Assembly: GCA_006844765.1 (NCBI GenBank)
Contig: SPJV01000103.1
Span: 21,620-85,619, forward strand
Reading direction: 5' to 3'
Length of the DNA: 64,000 nt
Source: Alphaproteobacteria bacterium
GTDB lineage: Bacteria > Pseudomonadota > Alphaproteobacteria > UBA8366 > Aestuariispiraceae
A program made the position numbers and the translations under genes. This document shows, in pieces, positions 42,833-49,935 of the stretch. Positions within the stretch are counted from its first letter, which is position 1; every line of letters begins with the position of its first letter. The notes below the pieces were generated by a model. It was not told the origin of the DNA. It searched no databases and saw only the letters and a list, made by a program, of their open reading frames with translations.

Positions 42833-43036
42833 TCAGGTTTTTACTCCAGACAAATATCCGAGTTGGCCAGTTGCAACACCGACCACAAAGCTGGCCACAG
42901 CCTCCCCTATTTGGCGGGGCACCGACTTGTTGGGTTTCCCGTTCATAGCATCTTCAGCACCCCGAATAGCGTCACCGAGATCCGCAATGTCTCCAAGTGT
43001 ATCTCCACTATCAACGCTAGGCTCAGTGCCTGTCAT
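42833..43036 (-). CDS. small hypothetical protein in island
   Basis: 67 residues (MTGTEPSVDSGDTLGDIADL, then AIRGAEDAMNGKPNKSVPRQ and a Gly/Val-rich end VASFVVGVATGQLGYLSGVKT). The C-terminal third is hydrophobic enough for a weak membrane contact. No family recognised. It follows the 145-residue membrane protein on the same strand after a 56-base gap and has no clear ribosome site. A plus-strand frame over the same bases looks less protein-like. Existence uncertain. Confidence 0.3.
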   Translation of the reverse strand: MTGTEPSVDSGDTLGDIADLGDAIRGAEDAMNGKPNKSVPRQIGEAVASFVVGVATGQLGYLSGVKT

Positions 43037-43092
43037 TTTATACTAACCATTTTAGTTATACTCTCAGTTTGGGAGTAGTCAGTGAAATTCAC

Positions 43093-43530
43093 TTACGACC
43101 CTTCAGATTGACGCGCCAAGAGAATTACAACCGCGATGGATGGAAACAGAGCACGGATCGCAGCCCAGGGGATCGTTAGATCAGCCCCTCCACCATCCAC
43201 CACTCCGTACTCGAAAACTGATAACAACACACTGAAATTTTTTACCAATATAATTGCAATTGTGACGAAAGAAACGACTATAGATATGTAACGCGGGTGA
43301 GATCGATTAATTGATATCTTTGCCGCAAAAGCAGACACTCCAACAACGACCAAGTTACTGAGTAGAAAGAACAGAAGGATCCCAAGTTCGCTGTAGTCCA
43401 GGACTAAAAGTCCCACCAGTATGACGCTTTCCCGATACGTCCAATATGCGATCAAAACCCCTAAGGAAATAGGGAGAGAATCGATCACGTAGTTCATCAA
43501 ACCCCTTATGCTTACTGTCCTCTGTGCCAT
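43093..43530 (-). CDS. hypothetical multi-pass membrane protein in island
   Basis: 145 residues with four to five hydrophobic segments (about 12-30, 33-48, 50-72, 83-105 and 122-140; for example YSELGILLFFLLSNLVVVGV and YISIVVSFVTIAIILVKNF). No family recognised. Base composition is visibly more AT-rich than neighbouring genes, and third positions are less GC-biased, which suggests foreign origin. It lies 18 bases downstream of the broken GNAT gene on the same strand. A phage or island membrane function (for example holin-like) is possible but nothing specific supports it. Confidence 0.55.
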   Translation of the reverse strand: MAQRTVSIRGLMNYVIDSLPISLGVLIAYWTYRESVILVGLLVLDYSELGILLFFLLSNLVVVGVSAFAAKISINRSHPRYISIVVSFVTIAIILVKNFSVLLSVFEYGVVDGGGADLTIPWAAIRALFPSIAVVILLARQSEGS

Positions 43531-43548
43531 TGTCTGCCTCCAATCCTA

Positions 43549-43744
43549 TTAAGGAAGCCGTCGACTGTAGTTTCCGCCGATCGGAGAAAACCCCGCACGT
43601 TGGATGAAGCGATTAACACGAGCTAGTTCGATACCGCTTGTGACATGGAACTGAACTTCATCAGATGTCCGATCCCGTGCCCATTGCATGAACCCTCGTA
43701 GAAGCCGAATAGCTACCTCGCCCCCCCCTTAGCCCTCGTCTTGT
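43549..43744 (-). pseudogene. phage-type GNAT N-acetyltransferase, C-terminal fragment, frameshifted
   Basis: On the minus strand about 60 codons read GEVAIRLLRGFMQWARDR, then VQFHVTSGIELARVNRF and IQRAGFSPIGGNYSRRLP before TAA. This is the acetyl-CoA-binding half of a GNAT protein of the kind found in phage genomes (RGG...AIRLLR.F..WA, then ARFYERLGF.P.GG.Y). The frame breaks in a run of eight C/G (43721-43728); losing one base would add RGLRGG, the expected CoA-binding turn. Upstream of that a stop is reached at once and the N-terminal half is missing. It is a dead gene or a cassette cut during deletion. Confidence 0.6.
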
Positions 43745-44536
43745 TTAAGCAGTGGAGACGACATTACAACACTGTACGGCCACACTCAGCCCTTGGATAC
43801 AAACCGCCAGCACCAGAAAACAACATCCCTATGGAGGAAAAAACACTCACGCACTAACATTCAAATCGGACCAATCAACGGGGGCAGGTCAGACCTTCTG
43901 GACCTATGTGAAGCGGGCGAATGAGGTGTTCGGAGACCGGGCGAAGGTGTACGGGCAAGTCAGCGGTTATCAGGACGACATACGCCGTTTGGCCGGTAAG
44001 GCATTAGCGAAGAATGTCGCTCGTTCCGAAAGGCATTAATAACGTAGCGACCAAGGCTTGGAGCGAGGAAGAAATCGTAACATGACTGGAGGGGGATTTT
44101 CGTTTGCCTTGGAGCCGAAACTTTGTATGGTACACCCGTGACCATGTTGCTTGTGCACCATAACTCAGAGATAATATTGTTTTAACTCAATAATTTGATG
44201 GGAAGTACTCCAGGTAACAATCCCCTCCCGTAGGGGTCGCCATTTATTTCAATGGCTTATGATCCGTCGATTGGCGGATTTTTCATTTGTGCGGAAATTA
44301 CACGGCAAAACGCCCTTTTCTGGCATTGAGCGGGAAGGGAGCCAAATGGCCTTAATCGTCTCTGTGTCGTGTGCCATTAGCATCACTGGTCCACTCCACA
44401 AGATCTTGCCGCGGCCTGCATGCTCCGGCCCCAGCCCGCGCGCGCCATCCTTGTCGAGTTTCTTGGTTTCCGGCGGTTAGACCTTGACCTTCCGAACACT
44501 TAGCGTGAATCTCAAGATCGTAATTGGCTCATTTTC
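43745..44536. other. gene-poor remnant region ending at LysR gene
   Basis: About 800 bases with no gene I can support. A short plus-strand frame ending at 44039 (tail WTYVKRANEVFGDRAKVYGQ, then VSGYQDDIRRLAGKALAKN) reads like the end of a decayed protein and has no good start. A CCCCT/AGGGG hairpin lies at 44223-44237, directly before the right copy of the 21-base repeat. From 44261 to 44536 GC rises again; a minus-strand open stretch there lacks a credible start. Confidence 0.5.
44240..44260 (+). repeat. direct repeat, putative attachment site (right)
   Basis: Matches the tRNA-Val 3' flank (42763-42783) at 19 of 21 bases, the two differences being at positions 5 and 17. About ten bases upstream the similarity resumes as CAATCCC, as in the tRNA T arm, so this copy may be a degraded tRNA 3' end. 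It marks the right edge of the AT-richer patch. Confidence 0.55.
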
Positions 44537-45484
44537 ATGAATGTGGCTCAACAAATGCCCCAAGACTTTCCGCTGCTAGATCTTCGGCACTACCAGATGA
44601 TTGTGACCTTGGCGAAGACGCCCCGGGTGACCGATGCGGCGGAGGAACTCGGCGTTACGCCTTCGGCGCTCTCGCATCGGATCCGGGAGGCGGAACGGCG
44701 GTTGGGCGTGCCGCTCTTCAGTCGATCTCATAAGCGATTGCGGATGACTGCGGCGGCGGAGTCCTTGGCCCAGGTTGCGGATCGATTAATCGCAGAGCTG
44801 GTGCGCGCTGAACATGACGCGGAACGAATGGGGCATGGCGTGCGCCATGTGGTGCGGTTGGCCGTCGAAGCCTATAGCTCTTACCATTGGCTGCCCGCGT
44901 TCCTGCGGCATTTGCAGCAGGTCATTCCCGATGTCGGTATTCAAGTGGTCGCGGGGGCCGCAAAGTCGCCGCTTGAGAGCCTGGCCGATCACACCGTCGA
45001 TCTCATCATTCTGTCCGGTCAGAACGCCGCTACGCGATTGGAAACGTTCCATCTCTTCGATGACGAACTTCTGTTCATCATGGCGCCGACCCATCGCTTG
45101 GCCGAGCGTCCTCATATTGAAGGGGTCGATATCGTGGGAGAGGACTTTATTACCTATACCCGTGTTCCGGAGCCGGATCGCGAATACGCGAAGCTGTTTC
45201 GCCCCAACGATACCTATCCCAATTGGACGGAAACCGTCGAACTGCCCGAAGCGATTGTGGAAATGGTGGCCGCCGGTCTGGGAACATCCGTCTTGGCGGG
45301 GTGGGCGGTCGGCGGGGCGATCAAGGCGGGTCGGATCATCGGAAACCGTGTCGGTGCGGAGGGGGTATCTGTGCCCTGGTACGCAGTGATCCGACCGGAT
45401 AATGCCTCGGAAGATCAAGTAACCCGCGAGGTCGCGAAGACTTTGGCGGCGTGGTGTCACGATAATGATGGCTTTAGACAATAG
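44537..45484 (+). CDS. LysR-family transcriptional regulator
   Basis: 315 residues. The N-terminal winged helix (about 12-75) shows LLDLRHYQMIVTLAKTPRVT, AAEELGVTPSALSHRIREAE and RRLGVPLFSRSHKRLRMT. The co-inducer domain follows (VRLAVEAYSSYHWLPAFLRH to the C-terminus), resembling MetR-like members (HYQMI opening, VEAYSSYHWLP). It lies just upstream of the beta-hydroxyacid dehydrogenase on the same strand and may control that gene and the convergent demethylase operon. Its inducer is unknown. It is the first intact gene after the presumed integration remnant. Confidence 0.9.
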   Translation: MNVAQQMPQDFPLLDLRHYQMIVTLAKTPRVTDAAEELGVTPSALSHRIREAERRLGVPLFSRSHKRLRMTAAAESLAQVADRLIAELVRAEHDAERMGHGVRHVVRLAVEAYSSYHWLPAFLRHLQQVIPDVGIQVVAGAAKSPLESLADHTVDLIILSGQNAATRLETFHLFDDELLFIMAPTHRLAERPHIEGVDIVGEDFITYTRVPEPDREYAKLFRPNDTYPNWTETVELPEAIVEMVAAGLGTSVLAGWAVGGAIKAGRIIGNRVGAEGVSVPWYAVIRPDNASEDQVTREVAKTLAAWCHDNDGFRQ

Positions 45485-45497
45485 GAAGGGAACCGGC

Positions 45498-46367
45498 ATG
45501 AAAGTCTGCTTTATCGGTCTTGGGACCATGGGATTGCCGATGGCGCTTCGGCTGGCGGATCAAGGGATTGATGTCGCCGGTTGGGATGTCGCCTCGGATG
45601 CGGGACAGGGTCTTCACTCTCGCCGCGCAACCCTCGCCGACGCTGCCGAAGGGGCCGATATCATCGTCACTATGCTGCCGGAAGGGGCGCATGTCGCGGA
45701 AACGCATCGCGCGATACTGGCTCTCGGCGGGGGCTCCAAGAGGCTGTTCATCGACAGTTCGACGATCGACGTGACGACCACAAAACAACTCGCCGCCGCT
45801 GCGAGCTCGGCCGGTCATGGTTTTGTCGATGCCCCGGTATCCGGCGGTGCAGAAGGTGCCCGGGCCGGATCGTTAAGCTTCATGATCGGGGGAAGCGAGG
45901 CAGATAGTGCGACCGCTATGCCCGTCCTTCGGGCCATGGGAACCAAGATCACGCATTTCGGGGCGCCGGGCGCCGGGCAGGCCGCGAAGGCGTGCCATAA
46001 CATGATCTGTGGCATTACTGCGCTTGGCGTGTGCGAGGCCTTTGCACTGGCGGACTCACTTGATCTCGACGCCGATAAGTTCTTTCAGCTCTGTGCCGGG
46101 GCCGCCGCGCAAAGCTGGATCCTGGAGAACCGATGCCCCGTGCCTGGACCGGCGCCGAACGCGCCTGCGTCCAACGGCTACGCGCCGGGATTTGCGGCAG
46201 GATTGATGGCGAAGGATCTGCGGCTCGCGCAAGCCGCCGCGTCCGCCACCGGGCAAGCGACCCCCTTCGGCGCCGAAGCCGCCCGGCGGTTCAGCGAATT
46301 CGCCGAAGACGCGGAAGCAGGGCGTCTCGACTTCTCAGCGATCTATCGAACGATCCGGTCCAACTAA
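45498..46367 (+). CDS. beta-hydroxyacid dehydrogenase (3-hydroxyisobutyrate dehydrogenase family)
   Basis: 289 residues. Rossmann motif MKVCFIGLGTMGLPMALRLA, substrate motif FVDAPVSGGAEGARAGSLSF, and the catalytic Lys region GAGQAAKACHNMICGITAL. Members reduce or oxidise small 2- or 3-hydroxy acids such as 3-hydroxyisobutyrate or tartronate semialdehyde with NAD(P). GGAAGGG precedes the ATG by about eight bases. It lies 13 bases after the LysR gene and ends convergently, overlapping the last bases of the FAD/GcvT gene. It may handle an aldehyde or hydroxy acid released by the neighbouring pathway. Confidence 0.87.
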   Translation: MKVCFIGLGTMGLPMALRLADQGIDVAGWDVASDAGQGLHSRRATLADAAEGADIIVTMLPEGAHVAETHRAILALGGGSKRLFIDSSTIDVTTTKQLAAAASSAGHGFVDAPVSGGAEGARAGSLSFMIGGSEADSATAMPVLRAMGTKITHFGAPGAGQAAKACHNMICGITALGVCEAFALADSLDLDADKFFQLCAGAAAQSWILENRCPVPGPAPNAPASNGYAPGFAAGLMAKDLRLAQAAASATGQATPFGAEAARRFSEFAEDAEAGRLDFSAIYRTIRSN

Positions 46368-48790
46368 CTGCGAAGGCGTTCGTTTGCCGGGTCGTAGAAG
46401 GGCATAGACGTCACAATGGCATCGCATGCCGTGCCGAGAACCTCTATCTGGAGAGCCTTACCCGCATCCAACGTTCCGCGTTCGACATAGCCGAGCGCGA
46501 TGCGTTTTCCGATGCGGAACCCGTCACCGGCGGATGTAACATATCCGACGACCTTTCCATCCATAAGGATCGGATTGCTTGGCAAGGGGTCGGCGTCGTC
46601 GCAATCGACGATGAAGCCGACGAATTGCCAGGACGCGGGATTCTTGGATTGCGCCATCACGGCGGCCTTGCCCACGAAATCAGGCTTATCAAGCTTTGCG
46701 AAGCCCGACAGGCCGGCATCGTAAAGTGTGTATTCGGTGCCGAAATCAGCGCCCCATCCGTGATAGCCCTTTTCGATCCGCATGGCGTTCAGGGCATAGG
46801 AGCCGAAGTCGACGAGTCCCAAATCCGCGCCTACCGTGCATATCGCATCATAGAGCATTGGCAAATCTGCCGACGTCACATGAAGTTCCCAACCGAGCTC
46901 TCCAACATAGGAAACGCGCATCGCCGTGACCGGAATCCCAGCAACCGTGATCTCGCGAACGGACATCCAACCCATCGCCTCACTGCCCAGATCAGTATCG
47001 GTCAGTCGGGACAGCAGGTCTCTAGATTTTGGTCCCATGACCATCAGCGCGCCGTCCCGGTCACTGCCGAGGCGCAGGTCGACCGATCCGTCTTCAGGCA
47101 GATAGCGAGATAACCAATCGAAATCCCGATCGACGGACAGTGTCGGTCCGCACAACAAATATCGGTCCTCCGCCAGGCGCGCGACGGTGGTCTCGCTCCA
47201 GATCATGCCTTTCGGCGTCAACATGTAAGACAGCTTCACCCGACCGACCTTGGGCACGGTCCCGCAGATCACATGCTCCAAGAACCCTTGCGCACCGGAC
47301 CCGGAGACCTCGAACTTCGTAAAGCCGCCATGATCCATGACGCCCACAGCATCGCGCACCGCTTCGCATTCGGCGCGGACTTCATCGCGCCAAGGCTCGT
47401 GATCTCTAAAGCTGAGTTTCTCATCGGAATAGGCATGGCCACCTCGGTCGAACCACATGGCCCGCTCCCAGCCCCCGATCTGGCCGAATTGTGCGCCCTT
47501 GTCGGCCAGTGTCGCATAGAGCGGGGTCGTGTTGACCGGACGGCCGGACGCCATCAAGCGATGCGGAAACGGGATAGCGTATTGCAGATCATATAGTTGC
47601 ACGACCCGGTCTCGCGCATAGGTCTCGTCCGCCCAAGTGCCGAAGCGGCGCGGGTCCCAAGATGCCATATCCCACTCGGTTTCGCCCTCTGTAACCCATT
47701 CCGCAATCGCCTTCCCGGCGGCCGCGGACTGGGTAATGCCGACCTGAATACCGCAGGCATGATAGAAATTGGGCATCGATATGGCGGGCCCGCAAAGAGG
47801 CAAGGAGTCGGGGGAGTATCCGATCGGACCGTTGATGAAGCGCTGGACACCGGCTTCGGCCAAGAGCGGGATATGGTCGATTGCGCGTTCTAGAACCTCG
47901 GCAATATCGTCAACGGAATCCGGGAAGAGGGAATGAGCGAATTCGTCGGGGATACCCTCCGCGAAGGCCACGCGTCCGGGGTGCCCGTAAGACCCGAACA
48001 AAAGGCCCGCCCGCTCACGGCGTAGATAGAATCGGATATCCGGATCACGCACCAGCGGGAACAGCTTTTGATCGGCTTCCAGTTCGGCCAGGGGTTCGGT
48101 CACCAGATACTGATGCTCCAAGGTCACGACCGGAGTCCACGCATCTGCCAAACCGGCAACCCGCGCGCCATAAAAGCCCGTCGCGTTGACGACGATTTCG
48201 CAGGTGACAGTTCCCTTTGTCGTCTCCACCAGCCATTCGCCGCTGGCGGTGCGAGAGATTCGCGTCACTTCAGTGAATCGTGCGATTTCCGCACCTCCGG
48301 CCCGTGCGCCGGTGGCCAAGGCTTGGGTCAATTGGCTGGGATCGATATCGCCTTCATAGGGATCATGAATCGCGCCGATTACGCTGTCACCGGCGGTGTA
48401 ATAGGGATGCATTGCCTCCATCTCGCCAGGCGTCAGGATGCCCAGATCGTATCCGGCAGACTTTGAAATTCCTACCAAATGGCGATAGAGGTCCATGCGG
48501 TCCTCGGTATGGGCGGGCCAGAAGGCGCCGGTATGCCGATAGGTGATCGGCGCGCCGACGTGATCGCCGAGATCCTTGTACAGTGACCATCCGTAGTTCC
48601 CCGCCCGCATGCCAAGCCAACTGGTCGCATAGGTTGGGATATTGCCCGCCGCATGCCAGGTCGACCCGGATGTCAGCTCATCCTTTTCGATTAGCAGGCA
48701 GTCCGCGACGCCGGCCTTGGTCAAGTGATACAGGCAGGACGCGCCGACCGCGCCGCCGCCGATGACGACAACCCTGGCTTGGCTCCGCAT
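46364..48790 (-). CDS. FAD-dependent dehydrogenase with GcvT domain, copy 2
   Basis: 808 residues with the same two-domain plan as the 815-residue enzyme at 15-17.5 kb. FAD fold: VVVIGGGAVGASCLYHLTKA; His46 in LTSGSTWHAAGN for covalent flavin. The GcvT half from about 425 shows FEVSGSGAQGFLEHVICGTV and SYVGELGWELHVTS. The central parts differ clearly (TYRHTGAFWPAHTEDRM here), so the two act on different substrates. Last gene of the operon with MttB-like, SRPBCC and racemase-like genes; it would oxidise an N-methyl product of those steps and load the carbon onto folate. Substrate unknown. Confidence 0.88.
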   Translation of the reverse strand: MRSQARVVVIGGGAVGASCLYHLTKAGVADCLLIEKDELTSGSTWHAAGNIPTYATSWLGMRAGNYGWSLYKDLGDHVGAPITYRHTGAFWPAHTEDRMDLYRHLVGISKSAGYDLGILTPGEMEAMHPYYTAGDSVIGAIHDPYEGDIDPSQLTQALATGARAGGAEIARFTEVTRISRTASGEWLVETTKGTVTCEIVVNATGFYGARVAGLADAWTPVVTLEHQYLVTEPLAELEADQKLFPLVRDPDIRFYLRRERAGLLFGSYGHPGRVAFAEGIPDEFAHSLFPDSVDDIAEVLERAIDHIPLLAEAGVQRFINGPIGYSPDSLPLCGPAISMPNFYHACGIQVGITQSAAAGKAIAEWVTEGETEWDMASWDPRRFGTWADETYARDRVVQLYDLQYAIPFPHRLMASGRPVNTTPLYATLADKGAQFGQIGGWERAMWFDRGGHAYSDEKLSFRDHEPWRDEVRAECEAVRDAVGVMDHGGFTKFEVSGSGAQGFLEHVICGTVPKVGRVKLSYMLTPKGMIWSETTVARLAEDRYLLCGPTLSVDRDFDWLSRYLPEDGSVDLRLGSDRDGALMVMGPKSRDLLSRLTDTDLGSEAMGWMSVREITVAGIPVTAMRVSYVGELGWELHVTSADLPMLYDAICTVGADLGLVDFGSYALNAMRIEKGYHGWGADFGTEYTLYDAGLSGFAKLDKPDFVGKAAVMAQSKNPASWQFVGFIVDCDDADPLPSNPILMDGKVVGYVTSAGDGFRIGKRIALGYVERGTLDAGKALQIEVLGTACDAIVTSMPFYDPANERLRS

Positions 48791-48793
48791 TTC

Positions 48794-49498
48794 TTAGTGT
48801 TCCCGAAGCAATCGGCCGAAGCCGGGGATTTGATCCGACAGTCCTGCCGCGCGCAGGGTCTGCCAATAGACCGCCGCGTTGCAGGCCACGATCGGTTTGC
48901 CGAATTCCGCTTCCAACTCCTCGATCATGGCGACCACGGGAAGGGCCGTTCCGACCTGCAAGATGGCATCGCATTCAGCGCTGGCGACGTGTTGGAAGAC
49001 CGTGCGGATATCGTCCAGCGACGTCTCGCAGATAGCGGGCAGGGTGGGGGCTTCCGTCCCCTTTATGGCGACAACGGTGAAACCGGCCTGCTCAACATTG
49101 GCTTTCACATTCTGATCGATCTGGGCGTTGAAGGGCGTGACCACGGCCACGCGCTTGGCACCGAATGCCCGCAATGCTGCATGGTCGGCTTCCGACGCAT
49201 TGCAAACCGGAATGCCCACGGCATCGGTCAGTTCTGCGCATCGGGCGGCCAACTTTGTGACGCCGTCCGGCCCGGCATCGGTGGTCAGGCCAACCGCGAT
49301 CGCAAGCGGGTTGCAGTCCATGAGCTTGAGCGCCTCATCGATCAGATCATCGGAAACGGCGTCTCCGCCCAAGCGGAATCGCTGCATCTGATTGGTGACG
49401 CCAGCGGGGCGAAGCAGTTCCAGTTCGGGTTGAACGACCGTGTTCATCGCCGGGGTCATGACCCCGATCAAGCCACGGGGGGCCAGTGTATCCACCAT
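48794..49498 (-). CDS. Asp/Glu racemase / maleate isomerase superfamily protein
   Basis: 234 residues of the two-lobed Asp/Glu-racemase superfamily, closest in look to the maleate isomerase and arylmalonate decarboxylase group: RGLIGVMTPAMNTVVQPELE at the start, GIPVCNASEADHAALRAFGA with a Cys in the first lobe, KRVAVVTPFNAQIDQNVKA, and DAILQVGTALPVVAMIEELE then PIVACNAAVYWQTLRAAG with the second Cys. Two cysteines facing each other suggest isomerase or racemase chemistry. The start shares one base with the SRPBCC stop (TGATG). In this operon it could epimerise or isomerise a carboxylate freed of its methyl groups; that is inference. Confidence 0.8.
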   Translation of the reverse strand: MVDTLAPRGLIGVMTPAMNTVVQPELELLRPAGVTNQMQRFRLGGDAVSDDLIDEALKLMDCNPLAIAVGLTTDAGPDGVTKLAARCAELTDAVGIPVCNASEADHAALRAFGAKRVAVVTPFNAQIDQNVKANVEQAGFTVVAIKGTEAPTLPAICETSLDDIRTVFQHVASAECDAILQVGTALPVVAMIEELEAEFGKPIVACNAAVYWQTLRAAGLSDQIPGFGRLLREH

Positions 49499-49935
49499 CA
49501 GTTTTGTCCTTTCATGAAGTCGTTAAGGCCGCGCATGCCATCACGATAAATCTGGTCGCCGACGATGCCTGTCAGGGCCTCTTCATCGGCGGGTGCGCAG
49601 GTAAATTCCCCAGACCAAATGCCGAGTGTCATGTCGCCGTCGGTGATCGGGATGAAGCGATGGATGGAGACATAGTCGTTGCAGGGCAGGGGACCTTCGA
49701 CGATGTCATAGGCATACATCCACTCCATATCGGAATGTGCCAAAAGGGTTTCGCGAAAGACGGAACCGTCCACGATATCGAGATGGCGGATTGAACCGAC
49801 AGTCGTCGCGGACCCGGTTTCCATCCGTGCGCCGGTCACACCGGGATTCCAATGGACGACACCATCGAAGTTTCGGACGGCAGCCCAAACCTTGGTGATC
49901 GGTGCCTCGATGATCACGCTGCGCATGACTTTCAT
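49498..49935 (-). CDS. SRPBCC-family protein
   Basis: 145-residue helix-grip (START/PYR-like) protein: MKVMRSVIIEAPITKVWAAV, RNFDGVVHWNPGVTGARME, IRHLDIVDGSVFRETLLAHS and a C-terminal long helix GIVGDQIYRDGMRGLNDFM. The fold binds small hydrophobic or amphipathic ligands in a cavity, either as an enzyme or as a carrier. It is coupled at both ends: its ATG overlaps the MttB-like stop (ATGA) and its stop overlaps the racemase start. It must therefore be made in balance with those enzymes. Role in the pathway unknown. The longer frame upstream overlaps the MttB-like gene. Confidence 0.82.
   Translation of the reverse strand: MKVMRSVIIEAPITKVWAAVRNFDGVVHWNPGVTGARMETGSATTVGSIRHLDIVDGSVFRETLLAHSDMEWMYAYDIVEGPLPCNDYVSIHRFIPITDGDMTLGIWSGEFTCAPADEEALTGIVGDQIYRDGMRGLNDFMKGQN

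Noticed and set aside
42821..43078. Plus-strand 85-codon frame after tRNA-Val
   Set aside because: No ribosome site and poor protein-like composition (Cys/His/Ser-rich); the minus-strand frame over it looks better, though also uncertain.
44259..44480. Plus-strand 73-codon frame before the LysR gene
   Set aside because: Starts within the repeat, has no recognised motif and ends in a Ser/Pro-rich tail typical of a random frame; the opposite strand is open too but lacks a start.
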